Shown here piece by piece: positions 47,094 through 56,722 of a stretch of 64,000 nucleotides of DNA (the first letter of the stretch is position 1; each line of letters opens with the position of its first letter). The notes beneath the pieces are model-generated. The model was given only the letters and a program-made list of their open reading frames with translations, did no database searches and was not told the origin of the DNA. The DNA comes from Dyadobacter sp. Leaf189. GTDB lineage: Bacteria > Bacteroidota > Bacteroidia > Cytophagales > Spirosomataceae. The DNA lies in assembly GCF_001424405.1 (NCBI RefSeq), contig NZ_LMPS01000004.1, positions 1,312-65,311 on the forward strand, in the 5' to 3' direction. The position numbers and the translations under genes were made by a program.

Positions 47094-50000
47094 ATGAGAG
47101 ACAATGTACAATCGTGTTTAAAGAAAGTCGGGCTGTGGATGGTTTTCATGCTGTGCGTAACTGCATCCGTGAACCTCGCATTTGCCCGGGCAGCCGACAA
47201 GCAGGTCACAGGTCGTGTTACTTCCGAAGACGGTGAAGCCCTGCCGGGTGTTAACGTGACGTTGAAGGGTTCGAATGTGGGTACCAGCACAAATGCAAAC
47301 GGGGAGTATTCCATACAAGTGCCTTCCGAGAGCAGCGTGTTGGTTTACAGCTTCATCGGTTATGGCAAGCAGGAAATCGAGGTGGGTTCCAAAACCCGCA
47401 TTGATGTAAAGCTGGCCACCGAAAACCAGGCATTGGAAGAAATGGTCGTGATCGGCTATGGTAGCCAGAAAAAATCGTCGCTTACCGGCGCAGTATCGTC
47501 AGTTTCGCCCAAAGAACTGACGGCGCTGCCTGTGGTAAGTGCGGAGCAGGCATTGCAGGGCCGCGTGCCTGGGGTGCGTGTGGTCAACAACGGTAGCCCG
47601 GGCCAGACGCCGATCGTGCGCATTCGGGGTATCGGTTCCATTAACTATGCTTCCGGGCCGCTGTATGTGATCGACGGAATCCCTTCCGGCGACCTCAACA
47701 ACCTTGACCCGAAAGATATTGAGTCGCTCGAAGTGCTGAAAGATGCGAGCTCGGCGGCCATTTACGGTTCACGCGCTTCCAACGGGGTCATTATTATTAC
47801 AACCAAAAAAGGTTCTCAGGACGGAAAGCTGCACGTGAATGTCGATACCTATTTTGGTACACAATCAGCGTGGAAGAAGCTGGACCTGCTCAATACCGAT
47901 CAATACATCCAGTATGCGACGACTTTGCTCGGAAATGCAGGTATCGCGATGCCAGGCCGTCTTTCGGACCTCAACAAACCTATCTACGAAGGTGCAACGC
48001 AAACTTTCGCGCAAACGCACACAGACTGGCAGGACGTACTTTTCAGGAGCGCGCCCATTCAGCAGCACCAGTTTTCGGTGAGCGGCGGTAACAGCGTTTC
48101 GAGGTTCTTCACATCTGCAGGCTATTTTGATCAGGAAGGTATTTTGGTGGGTACCAATTACAAACGCGCCAACTTCCGCATCAACTCCGACCATCAGGTA
48201 ACGAAATTCCTTAAAATCGGGCAGACGCTTACTTTTTCTTATGATAAGAGTCGGGGCGAGCAGGGATTTGGCGGCGGACGCACACTGGTAATGCAGGCGA
48301 TCCGTAACCTGCCCTACTGGCCGGTAACCGATCCAACCAAAGCTGGCGGGTACAGCTCTCCTACTTCGGCCGACGGAAGTGACCCGGATAACCCGCTTCG
48401 CATTGCCGAAATGGACATTACACGTAACCAGCGCATTAAATTACTTGGATCGTTGTTCGCCGAGTTGAATATCACCAGCTTTTTGCGGTATCGTTTCAGT
48501 TTCGGGGCTGATGTGGTGAGTGCATTGTCGAACGAGCAGTTCCCGATCTACAACGACGGCTACAAGTCACGGACGCAGTTTGAAATCCGGAACGGGCGCA
48601 CCTCCTACTTCTCGCCGGTGATTACCAACCAGCTGACTTTTGATAAAACCTTTGGCAAACATCAGTTGAATATCACCGCGATCGTCGATAAGCAGACTTT
48701 CCGTACCAATACCGTCAACGGATCGGGTTACCGGCCGAACAACGACATTGACCAGATGCAGGGCGTTTCCAATCCGAGTGCGAGCAGCTCGCTGGACGAA
48801 AGTGCGCTTATCTCCTACGTGGGCCGCTTGAACTACGAGTATGCCAGCAAATACCTCCTGAGCGCATCGGTGCGTCGCGATGGTTCTTCCCGGTTTGCGC
48901 CAGGCAATAAGTGGGGTACTTTCCCTTCTGTGTCACTGGGCTGGCGGATCAGCGAGGAGGAGTTCCTGAAATCGGTTCCGGCCATTTCCGAATTGAAGAT
49001 CCGCGCGAGCTACGGACAGACCGGTTTCAATGGAATCGGCAGCTATGCCTGGCAATCGCTGGTGCAGGCGGATAATTCCAACTACTACTTTGGCGGAAAC
49101 AAGCTGCTCGGATCATATTTCAGCGCACTTGGTAACACCGAGCTGAAATGGGAAAGCACTGCGATGACCAACCTGGGTATTGACCTTGCTTTGTTCAACA
49201 ACAGCATTACATTCACCGCAGAGCGCTACAACCGCAACACCGACGGACTTTTGCTCGAAGTGCCGATCCCCAACTCTCTCGGGTATTCTTCATCCCCACT
49301 GTCCAACATTGGTAAAATGAAGAACTGGGGTTATGAATTCCAATTAGGTTACAACAAAAATGACGGCGATTTTAAATGGAATGCTTCTGTAAACCTGGAT
49401 ATTACCAGAAATAAAGTAGTCAGTCTTGCCACAGAAAGCGCCACGATCTTCTCGGGAAAAAATGACGATTTTGGTGGTTTTGATATTACAAAGACAGAAG
49501 CAGGCCACCCTATCCAGTCATTCTACGGATGGAAAGTGGACGGTATCTTCCAGAACCAGGGCGAAATCGACGCAGCCAATGCGCTGGACGGAAACGACCA
49601 GACCAAATACCAGTCAGCTGCTGCACCGGGTGATATCCGATTCAAGGATATTAACGGCGACGGAGTGATCGACGGCAGTGACCGCGAGTACCTCGGCAGC
49701 TTTATTCCGAAGTTCAGCTACGGCGGTAATTTAGGCGGCAGCTACAAGGGATTTGACTTTACATTGTACCTGCAGGGTGTTCAGGGTAATAAAATTTACA
49801 ATGGTACCAAAGTGATCGAGCAGGGAATGCTGCGGTTGTTCAATGCGGGAACCGATGTACTGAATGCGTGGACACCGCAGAATACCGATACCGATGTACC
49901 TCGCGCAGTAAGTGGCGACCCAAACAACAACAGCAAAACGAGCGACCGCTTTATCGAAAACGGTTCTTATATGCGGATCAAGAATTTCAGCATCGGCTAC

Positions 50001-50231
50001 ACCATTCCTTCAAAAGGACTGTCTGCGCTGACGCGGAATACCATCACAAGAGCCCGTGTATATGTGTCGGCCACCAACCTGCTTACTTTCACCAAGTACT
50101 CCGGACTTGACCCTGAAATCGGCGCCAATGGATCATCCACGGCAACCGGCACGCAGCTGATCAACGGCATTGACTACGGCATGTACCCGCAGCCAAGAAC
50201 CTTGCAGGTAGGACTAAGTTTTGGCTTTTAA
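47094..50231 (+). CDS. SusC/RagA TonB-dependent transporter (PUL 2)
   Basis: 1045 residues. Signal peptide (about 1-33), carboxypeptidase-like domain (VTGRVTSEDGEALPGVNVTLKG in two parts), SusC signature EEMVVIGYGSQKKSSLTGAV, then plug and barrel ending in RTLQVGLSFGF. It lacks the STN signalling domain of the PUL 1 SusC, consistent with control by the HTCS instead. It imports xylo-oligosaccharides with its SusD partner. Confidence 0.95.
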   Translation: MRDNVQSCLKKVGLWMVFMLCVTASVNLAFARAADKQVTGRVTSEDGEALPGVNVTLKGSNVGTSTNANGEYSIQVPSESSVLVYSFIGYGKQEIEVGSKTRIDVKLATENQALEEMVVIGYGSQKKSSLTGAVSSVSPKELTALPVVSAEQALQGRVPGVRVVNNGSPGQTPIVRIRGIGSINYASGPLYVIDGIPSGDLNNLDPKDIESLEVLKDASSAAIYGSRASNGVIIITTKKGSQDGKLHVNVDTYFGTQSAWKKLDLLNTDQYIQYATTLLGNAGIAMPGRLSDLNKPIYEGATQTFAQTHTDWQDVLFRSAPIQQHQFSVSGGNSVSRFFTSAGYFDQEGILVGTNYKRANFRINSDHQVTKFLKIGQTLTFSYDKSRGEQGFGGGRTLVMQAIRNLPYWPVTDPTKAGGYSSPTSADGSDPDNPLRIAEMDITRNQRIKLLGSLFAELNITSFLRYRFSFGADVVSALSNEQFPIYNDGYKSRTQFEIRNGRTSYFSPVITNQLTFDKTFGKHQLNITAIVDKQTFRTNTVNGSGYRPNNDIDQMQGVSNPSASSSLDESALISYVGRLNYEYASKYLLSASVRRDGSSRFAPGNKWGTFPSVSLGWRISEEEFLKSVPAISELKIRASYGQTGFNGIGSYAWQSLVQADNSNYYFGGNKLLGSYFSALGNTELKWESTAMTNLGIDLALFNNSITFTAERYNRNTDGLLLEVPIPNSLGYSSSPLSNIGKMKNWGYEFQLGYNKNDGDFKWNASVNLDITRNKVVSLATESATIFSGKNDDFGGFDITKTEAGHPIQSFYGWKVDGIFQNQGEIDAANALDGNDQTKYQSAAAPGDIRFKDINGDGVIDGSDREYLGSFIPKFSYGGNLGGSYKGFDFTLYLQGVQGNKIYNGTKVIEQGMLRLFNAGTDVLNAWTPQNTDTDVPRAVSGDPNNNSKTSDRFIENGSYMRIKNFSIGYTIPSKGLSALTRNTITRARVYVSATNLLTFTKYSGLDPEIGANGSSTATGTQLINGIDYGMYPQPRTLQVGLSFGF

Positions 50232-50252
50232 TCACTTTTGAAAAGCACTGAA

Positions 50253-51794
50253 ATGAAAAAACAGATCATCATTGCGTCACTGCTTTTAATCGGAATCACT
50301 TTTTCCTGCAACGAAGATGTGCTCGAAAAAACAAACCCGAATGGCGTGACCGTCGATAACTATTACAAAAACGGCGCAGAACTCACGAGCGGGGTTACCA
50401 GCGTGTATTCCATGCTCAAATCCAATAACCTGGTTGCACGTGAATGGTTTTTCCTGCACGATTTGCGGGGAGATGATGCGGCAGCAGGCGGCGGCCAGCT
50501 TGAAACGCCACGTAACCAGCTCCTGATTGGTACGCACGACAGTGGTAACTGGGTCATGAGCACAGTTTGGCAGGCTTATTACCGCTTGATCCACCGCGCC
50601 AATTCCGTGGTCGACAACTCCACTGCGGTAGCCGACATTGCTGAGGCAGACAAGGCGCGACTGCTGGCGGAAGCCCGTTTTCTACGTGCTTATGCCTATT
50701 ACGAGCTCGTAAGTATGTGGGGCGGTGTGCCTTTGTATAAAAATTATGTACAAACCGTGGACGGTAGCTTGCCAAGATCTCCCGAAGCTGAGGTATATGC
50801 TTATTTGATTGCGGAATTGCAGGAAATCCAGGGACAGCTGCCCGCTACCTATAATGCGGCAAACCAGGGAAGAGCCAGCAAAGGCGCGGCACAAATGCTG
50901 CTCGCCCGCGTTTACATGCAGCAGGGCGATTATGCCAATGCAAAAACCGAGCTGATGAAAGTATACGACTCCAATGTGTATGCGCTGGTAGATAACTACA
51001 ACGACAACTTCCTGGAAGAAACCGAGTTCAACAAAGAATCCATTTTCGAGGTCAACTTCTATCCTTCGGGCGGGGTATACAACTGGGATGGCGACGGCAA
51101 TGGCGCAACAGCCGGTACTGAAACCGTGCGCACGCAGGAATATTCTGCAATAGGCTGGCGGAATGTGATCCCTTCCAATTCGTTGCTCAATGATTTTGAA
51201 AAAACGACCAAAGGAGATCCCAAGACAGACCCACGGTACGAAGATTCGTTTTATTTCACAGGCGAGAAGTATAACAATGGTAATTCGACGCTTACTGACG
51301 GACAGCAGAATGGAAGCTCATCGATGGTTGACGGCGTGACCAAGAAGGTAAGCTGGCAGAAATATTCGCTGATGTACAAAATGAACGAATCTTTCCTGAC
51401 GGGCGGTATCAATCAGCGGATTATGCGTTTTGCAGAAACCTTACTGTCGCTGGCAGAAGTGGAAAATGAGCTGGGCAACATTCCAAATGCAGTGAAATAC
51501 CTGAATATGGTACGCGCACGCAAGAGCGTTTCAATGCCCGCCTACCCTACTGCCAAATATCCGGTAGGTACCAAAGAGCAGGTGTTTGAGGCCGTAGTGC
51601 ACGAAAGGCGCGTGGAGCTCAGCGGCGAGCAGATCCGCAACCGCGACATCGTTCGCTGGCGTAAAAACAAAAAGCTGAAATCCGAGCCGATCACCTATTT
51701 CCAGGCCAACAAACACGAATTGCTGCCCATCCCGCAACAGGAAGTAGATAACAATGCAAAAATTGAAGCCAAAGACCAGAACCCGGGGTATTAG
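50253..51794 (+). CDS. SusD/RagB-family lipoprotein (PUL 2)
   Basis: 513 residues from the ATG at 50253, 21 bp after susC. Signal peptide with lipobox IGITFSC. Family segments are ARFLRAYAYYELVSMWGGVPL, KGAAQMLLARVYMQQGDY, RFAETLLSLAEVENELG and the closing LLPIPQQEVDNN with NPGY. It is a surface lipoprotein forming the lid of the SusC pore, binding xylan-derived oligosaccharides. Confidence 0.93.
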   Translation: MKKQIIIASLLLIGITFSCNEDVLEKTNPNGVTVDNYYKNGAELTSGVTSVYSMLKSNNLVAREWFFLHDLRGDDAAAGGGQLETPRNQLLIGTHDSGNWVMSTVWQAYYRLIHRANSVVDNSTAVADIAEADKARLLAEARFLRAYAYYELVSMWGGVPLYKNYVQTVDGSLPRSPEAEVYAYLIAELQEIQGQLPATYNAANQGRASKGAAQMLLARVYMQQGDYANAKTELMKVYDSNVYALVDNYNDNFLEETEFNKESIFEVNFYPSGGVYNWDGDGNGATAGTETVRTQEYSAIGWRNVIPSNSLLNDFEKTTKGDPKTDPRYEDSFYFTGEKYNNGNSTLTDGQQNGSSSMVDGVTKKVSWQKYSLMYKMNESFLTGGINQRIMRFAETLLSLAEVENELGNIPNAVKYLNMVRARKSVSMPAYPTAKYPVGTKEQVFEAVVHERRVELSGEQIRNRDIVRWRKNKKLKSEPITYFQANKHELLPIPQQEVDNNAKIEAKDQNPGY

Positions 51795-51820
51795 TTTAAG
51801 ACAATGCTAACATAATAGCC

Positions 51821-51911
51821 CCCCTTTTTTTGTCACACTGAGCGGACCGGGCCGCCGGGCGGTCGAAGTGCATATGCACTTCGACTCCGCTCAGTGTGAC
51901 AAAAAAAGGGG
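51821..51911. repeat. REP-like palindromic element, copy 2
   Basis: The outer 26-bp arms (51821-51846 and 51886-51911) are perfect reverse complements, including TTTGTCACACTGAGCG. An inner perfect palindrome TCGAAGTGCATATGCACTTC (continuing to 51884) lies at 51863-51884. It fills the gap between susD and the VCBS lipoprotein gene. Relative to copy 1 (33634-33743) it is inverted and carries paired base changes. Confidence 0.85.
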
Positions 51912-51921
51912 ATACTACTAC

Positions 51922-54900
51922 ATGAAAAAACAACTCCTCCTTCTTTATACACTCACATTATTGTCCTTGCTTTTTGCCCGATGCAGCAAGAAGCAGGATA
52001 CGCTTTTTCTATCCCACACTCCTGCCGAAACAAACATCAATTTCATCAATAAACTTACTCCCAACGATTCCATTAACCCGTTTACTTTTACCAACTTTTA
52101 CAATGGCGGAGGAGTTGGGATTGGTGATGTGAATGGGGACGGGAAGCCGGATATTTTCTTTGGCGGCAATCAGGTGAGCAGCAAATTGTATTTGAGTAAA
52201 ATCGATACCGTTGCCGGGACATGGGCTTTTGAGGATGTTACTGTGAAAGCCGGCTTGACTACGAGCCGCTGGTGCAGCGGCATTTCGATGGTGGACATCA
52301 ACCAGGACGGTCTGCTCGATATTTACATCAGCGTAGCCAGGCACGTGAAAATGCCCGATTCTGAAAACCTGCTGTTTGTTAACCAGGGAAACGGGGCAAA
52401 CGGGATACCTGTTTTCAAAGAGTCAGCCAAAGATTACGGACTGAACGACAATGCATTTACCACGCAGACCGCATTCTTCGATGCCGATCTGGACGGCGAT
52501 TTGGATGCGTATTTAATGAACACAGCGCCTGATCTGCAAAACCCTAATTTTATCAGGCAAACCTACCACGACGGCTCCTATCCGAGCACGGGCAAGTTTT
52601 ACGTGAATGAAGGTATTGGTGAAAATGGCCTGCCCAGGTACACCAACATTTCCCGGGAAGCCGGAGTAAAATACGAGGGCCTGGGACTTGGCCTGGCTGT
52701 AAGCGACCTGAACAAAGACGGTTACCCCGACATTTATTGCTCCAACGACTTCATCAGCAGCGATATGCTGTATTTAAATGCAGGCTCAGGTACAAAACCT
52801 GCATTTCAGAATGTGATCAAAGAAGCTACTGCACACACCAGTCTTTTCGGAATGGGCGTGGACATTGCGGACATTAACAACGACACTTATCCCGACATTT
52901 TCCAGCTCGATATGTTGCCGGAAGATAACCTGAGACAGAAGAAGATGCTGGCTGGCCAGGATTACGACCGCAAGGAAATGAGCATTTCGGAGCAGTATGG
53001 TTACCAGCTGCAATACATGCGGAATATGCTGCAATTGAACCTGGGAACTGCAGATAAAGTCAGTGGCGCGCCACAGTTCTCAGAAGTAGGCCTGCTGGCC
53101 GGGATTTCGAAGACAGATTGGAGCTGGGCGCCGCTGATTGCCGATTACGACAACGATGGTTTGAAAGATATTTTCATCACAAACGGTTACCGCCGCGATG
53201 TGACCGATCGTGATTTTATTCAGTTCAAAGAAGACTTTTCAAGTTTTGGCACCAACAATTTCAAGCAGCAAAATGCATTGGAATTGATACAAAAGGTACC
53301 GGAGGTGAAAATCCCGAACTACGCCTATAAAAATGCGGGGAACCTGACTTTTGAAAATACCTCCAAAGCCTGGGGACTGGATGAGCTATCCTATTCAAAC
53401 GGAGCCGCTTACGCGGACCTGGATGGAGACGGAGACCTGGACCTCGTCGTTAATAACATTGATTCTGAACCATTTATTTACCAAAATCAAGGCCGTGAAA
53501 AAGGAGGTGGCAACTACCTTTCGATCACATTAAAGGGCGAGAAGGGCAATCTTGCGGGTATCGGCAGCAGTGTTACGATCTGGCAGGGAGAGCAGGTGCA
53601 ATACGCTGAAATGTTCGTCACGCGCGGCTTTATCTCTTCCGTTGGTACCGGGCTGCATTTTGGTTTGGGGCAAAACAAAACGATCGACAGTCTGCTGGTC
53701 ACCTGGCCGGGCGGGAAGTCGCAGAAGCTTTACAAAGTAGCCGCAAACCAGCATTTGCAGCTGGCGCAAAAAGATGCGGGCAATCTCCCAAAGCAGGTTG
53801 AAAACTTATCAGAGCCACTTTTCACGGATGTGACGGATGAATTGAAGATTGATTTTAAACATGACAAATCCACTTTTATTGATTTCAAGCAAACTGCTGC
53901 ATTGCACAAAATGCTCTCGAAAAGCGGGTTCGCCATTGCGGTGGGCGACGCTAATCAGGATGGGCTAGACGATATTTTCGCCGGGGCAAGTTATCAGAAA
54001 GGCAGGCCCTGCATATACTTTCAGCAAGCTTCGGGGACATTTACCAAACGTGAAATCGCGCAGGATTCGCTGCACGAGAATATTTCAGCAACCTTTTTTG
54101 ATGCCGACGGAGACAAAGACCAGGATCTGATCGTGGTGAACGGCGGAAGCGAGCGGCCGGAAAGTGATCGTGCCTTTTATGAAGTGCAATTGTACTTGAA
54201 TGAGGGCAACGGAAACTTCAAGCCCGCACCCGCTGCGACTTTCCCGACCATTTCTGTAAGTGGCTCGTGCGTGCTGGCCAACGATTTTGACAAAGATGGA
54301 GATACCGATCTCTTCATCGGAGGTCGCATGATCCCGGGCAAGTACCCGCTCCCGCCACGCAGTTACCTGCTGCGGAACGATTCCCGATCGGGGAAAATGG
54401 CATTTACTGATGTTACCAAATCGCATTGCCCCGAACTGCTTTCGGCCGGAATGGTCTGTGCAGCTACCTGGGCAGATACAGATCACGACGGGCTTGACGA
54501 TCTTGTAATCGCGGGGGAATGGATGCCGGTGCGCGTTTTTAGAAATCAGAAGACGAAATTTCAGGAAACAGAGTCGGTAAAAACAGCTCTGGCTCCCTAT
54601 TCCGGCTGGTGGAACAGCCTGGCAGCTGCCGACTTTGACCACGACGGGGACATTGATTTCATCGCTGGTAATGAAGGTACCAACACATTTTACCATGCAT
54701 CAGCAAAAGAACCTGTGACCATGGTAGCCAAGGATTTTAATAGCGACGGCACTTTTGATCCGCTCATGGGCTATTATATGCAGGGTATCGCCTACCCCAG
54801 CGTGCCGCGCGATGCATTGAACCAGCAGGTGATTCAGTTCCGCAGGAAGTACCCTCATTACATTGATTACGCCAAAGCTACTTACGAAGATCTCCTCACC

Positions 54901-55344
54901 GCCGACGAGAAAAAAGACGCCTACACGGCACAGGCGACTTTTTTGAAAAGCGCGTACATTGAAAATAAAGGAAACGGACAGTTTGAAGTGAGCGCTTTGC
55001 CCATCGAAGCTCAGGTAGCGCCCGTGTTCGGAATTGTGGTAACGGACGTGAATGCAGACCGCAACCCCGACGTGATCCTTACCGGCAACTTTTTCCCGAA
55101 TGAAGTAAATATGGGGCGGCAGGATGCTTCCACCGGACTGCTCCTGCTCGGAAACGGCAAAGGCAGATTTTTACCACAAAATCCTGCAAAAAGTGGCTTG
55201 ATGCTCAAAGGCGACGCACGTTCTAGCGCATTGCTGCGCGGCGCAAAAAATCAGCAATACCTCGTGACTGCGGTGCATTCAAAAGGTATTGCCGTAAACC
55301 GGATCAAAACGCAAAACACAGATCAGGCACTATCCCGCAAGTAA
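51922..55344 (+). CDS. VCBS/FG-GAP and ASPIC/UnbV surface lipoprotein (CRTAC1-like)
   Basis: 1140 residues from the ATG at 51922. The signal peptide ends near LLFARC, an imperfect lipobox. At least a dozen FG-GAP/VCBS calcium-binding loops (GDVNGDGKPD, ADLDGDGDLD, ADFDHDGDID) lie in two beta-propeller blocks. Between them is an ASPIC/UnbV domain (about 540-620, IGSSVTIWQGEQ, TWPGGKSQ). Such proteins often follow susC/susD in Cytophagales and are thought to bind glycans at the surface. The frame is open upstream into the REP element, but that part has no signal-peptide character. Confidence 0.9.
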   Translation: MKKQLLLLYTLTLLSLLFARCSKKQDTLFLSHTPAETNINFINKLTPNDSINPFTFTNFYNGGGVGIGDVNGDGKPDIFFGGNQVSSKLYLSKIDTVAGTWAFEDVTVKAGLTTSRWCSGISMVDINQDGLLDIYISVARHVKMPDSENLLFVNQGNGANGIPVFKESAKDYGLNDNAFTTQTAFFDADLDGDLDAYLMNTAPDLQNPNFIRQTYHDGSYPSTGKFYVNEGIGENGLPRYTNISREAGVKYEGLGLGLAVSDLNKDGYPDIYCSNDFISSDMLYLNAGSGTKPAFQNVIKEATAHTSLFGMGVDIADINNDTYPDIFQLDMLPEDNLRQKKMLAGQDYDRKEMSISEQYGYQLQYMRNMLQLNLGTADKVSGAPQFSEVGLLAGISKTDWSWAPLIADYDNDGLKDIFITNGYRRDVTDRDFIQFKEDFSSFGTNNFKQQNALELIQKVPEVKIPNYAYKNAGNLTFENTSKAWGLDELSYSNGAAYADLDGDGDLDLVVNNIDSEPFIYQNQGREKGGGNYLSITLKGEKGNLAGIGSSVTIWQGEQVQYAEMFVTRGFISSVGTGLHFGLGQNKTIDSLLVTWPGGKSQKLYKVAANQHLQLAQKDAGNLPKQVENLSEPLFTDVTDELKIDFKHDKSTFIDFKQTAALHKMLSKSGFAIAVGDANQDGLDDIFAGASYQKGRPCIYFQQASGTFTKREIAQDSLHENISATFFDADGDKDQDLIVVNGGSERPESDRAFYEVQLYLNEGNGNFKPAPAATFPTISVSGSCVLANDFDKDGDTDLFIGGRMIPGKYPLPPRSYLLRNDSRSGKMAFTDVTKSHCPELLSAGMVCAATWADTDHDGLDDLVIAGEWMPVRVFRNQKTKFQETESVKTALAPYSGWWNSLAAADFDHDGDIDFIAGNEGTNTFYHASAKEPVTMVAKDFNSDGTFDPLMGYYMQGIAYPSVPRDALNQQVIQFRRKYPHYIDYAKATYEDLLTADEKKDAYTAQATFLKSAYIENKGNGQFEVSALPIEAQVAPVFGIVVTDVNADRNPDVILTGNFFPNEVNMGRQDASTGLLLLGNGKGRFLPQNPAKSGLMLKGDARSSALLRGAKNQQYLVTAVHSKGIAVNRIKTQNTDQALSRK

Positions 55345-55374
55345 TTACAAGATTAAAAAAGCAAGTTCAACGAT

Positions 55375-55941
55375 TTACCGGTTAGCGTAACGCAGCGCCA
55401 CCACTCCTGAATTTAGCGTTTTGGAATCCAGCAATTTCAGCTTGCTCATTTGTGTATTTCCATCGAAAAGGCTGTTTCCTTGTCCCAATATGATAGGGTG
55501 AACAGTGAATTGGTACTCGTCGATCAGGCCAAGATTCATCAGGCTTTTAGCCAGCCCGGGGCTGCCGAAAATCACCAGGTCTTTGCCGGGCTGCTGTTTC
55601 AATTTGTTTATTTCTTCCACTACATTGTCCCTGATCAGCGTGGTATTGTTCCAATCTGCGCTTTCCAAAGTTGTTGAGAACACAATCTTCGGGATTTCCT
55701 GCACCCATTTTGCGTGTGCCAGCGAGTGTGCGTCCGCATTCGGATCATTCAGAACGGTGGGCCAGTACCCTTCCATTAAGTGGTAAGTGTTTTTTCCATA
55801 CACAGGCGCGCCCACTGTTTGCACCAACTCATCGGCGAATTGCCGCAGTTCTTCATTGTATGTTAAGAAGCCCAGGCCCCCCTGTTGATCCCCCGCAAAA
55901 CCATCGAGCGACATATGCGCAAATAATACCAGCTTTCTCAT
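55375..55941 (-). CDS. Dihydrofolate reductase-like (RibD C-terminal) protein
   Basis: 188 residues from the ATG at 55941, giving the usual start MRKLVLFAHMSLDGFAG. The RibD_C/DHFR-like fold has a Rossmann region with VIFGSPGLAKSLMNLGLIDEY and the closing HPIILGQGNSLFDG. Members of this family are NADPH-dependent reductases of unknown substrate and are not confirmed dihydrofolate reductases. Stand-alone gene. Confidence 0.88.
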   Translation of the reverse strand: MRKLVLFAHMSLDGFAGDQQGGLGFLTYNEELRQFADELVQTVGAPVYGKNTYHLMEGYWPTVLNDPNADAHSLAHAKWVQEIPKIVFSTTLESADWNNTTLIRDNVVEEINKLKQQPGKDLVIFGSPGLAKSLMNLGLIDEYQFTVHPIILGQGNSLFDGNTQMSKLKLLDSKTLNSGVVALRYANR

Positions 55942-55980
55942 TTTCAGTATTGTGTTTGTTCCAAAAAGACATCCTTTCCA

Positions 55981-55988
55981 CAAAACTA
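55981..55988 (-). promoter_or_regulatory. -7 box for the DHFR-like gene
   Basis: On the minus strand TAGTTTTG matches TAnnTTTG, 40 bp before the start codon. No TTG at normal spacing. Confidence 0.4.
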
Positions 55989-56070
55989 TTTATTGCAAAA
56001 AGGAATTTAAGTAGGGATTTGGGACAAATGAAGAGGGAAGGGAGGACAGTGGCAATAAATATTCACAGGA

Positions 56071-56102
56071 TTGGAAACAATTCAATAATAACGATAACTT
56101 TG
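56071..56102 (+). promoter_or_regulatory. Promoter of the Panacea operon
   Basis: TTG (56071-56073), a 21-bp spacer, then TAACTTTG (56095-56102), a full match to the Bacteroidota pattern. The predicted leader is about 100 bases. Confidence 0.65.
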
Positions 56103-56206
56103 TTTCACGGAACAGCACTATGTTTCTGCTAATCAGAACAATATAAAGGCTATTTAGATTTTTTAAGAATATTATTTCAAAGGCAACAATACACCGCTAG
56201 CACTTT

Positions 56207-56722
56207 ATGAAAATTGACGAGAATCGTATGGAGTTAATCAATATTCTCCTTTACGTGATTTCAAAACTTGGGACTGCCGACTACCACAAGATTTTCAAAA
56301 TCTTGTACTTTGCTGAGCAGGAGCATATCAGGCGTTTTGGACAGAAGTTGCTCAATGACGACTATGTTGCTATGAAGTACGGCCCCGTACCCTCCAATGC
56401 GTACGATATCCTGAAAAGCGTTTCGAATGGAGATTTGAACAACTACTTCTGCCTGGCTGGCGAACACTCTTTTAAAGCTGTTTCCGAGCCAAATCTCGAC
56501 TATTTATCAGAGTCAGAGGTCTCTTGCATTAACAATTCAATCGAATCATTCGGCAGTCTCACATTCTCGGAACGAACTGACAAGTCGCATGACGATGCTT
56601 ACAATGCTGTCAAGCTTAATCATAAAATGGACATTTTCGAGATAGGCAGAGTTGGCGGTGCCAGTGAGGATACGCTTCATTATCTGCAGGAAAATCTTGA
56701 AACCAAAAGAATGTTTAAATGA
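56207..56722 (+). CDS. Panacea/SocA-type (DUF4065) antitoxin-like protein
   Basis: 171 residues. Residues 10-75 match the Panacea (SocA/DUF4065) domain: KILYFAEQEHIRRFGQKLL, then DDYVAMKYGPVPSNAYDILK. The rest is helical. Panacea domains are known as antitoxin modules that neutralise many unrelated toxins (PanA/PanT systems) and as the SocA proteolytic adaptor in Caulobacter. The gene has its own promoter and overlaps the next gene by four bases (ATGA), the usual build of a toxin-antitoxin operon. The stretch looks more AT-rich than its neighbours, suggesting acquisition. Confidence 0.85.
   Translation: MKIDENRMELINILLYVISKLGTADYHKIFKILYFAEQEHIRRFGQKLLNDDYVAMKYGPVPSNAYDILKSVSNGDLNNYFCLAGEHSFKAVSEPNLDYLSESEVSCINNSIESFGSLTFSERTDKSHDDAYNAVKLNHKMDIFEIGRVGGASEDTLHYLQENLETKRMFK

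Noticed and set aside
51868-51921. Longer N-terminus for the VCBS lipoprotein
   Set aside because: The extension is translated REP palindrome; the signal peptide begins at the ATG at 51922.
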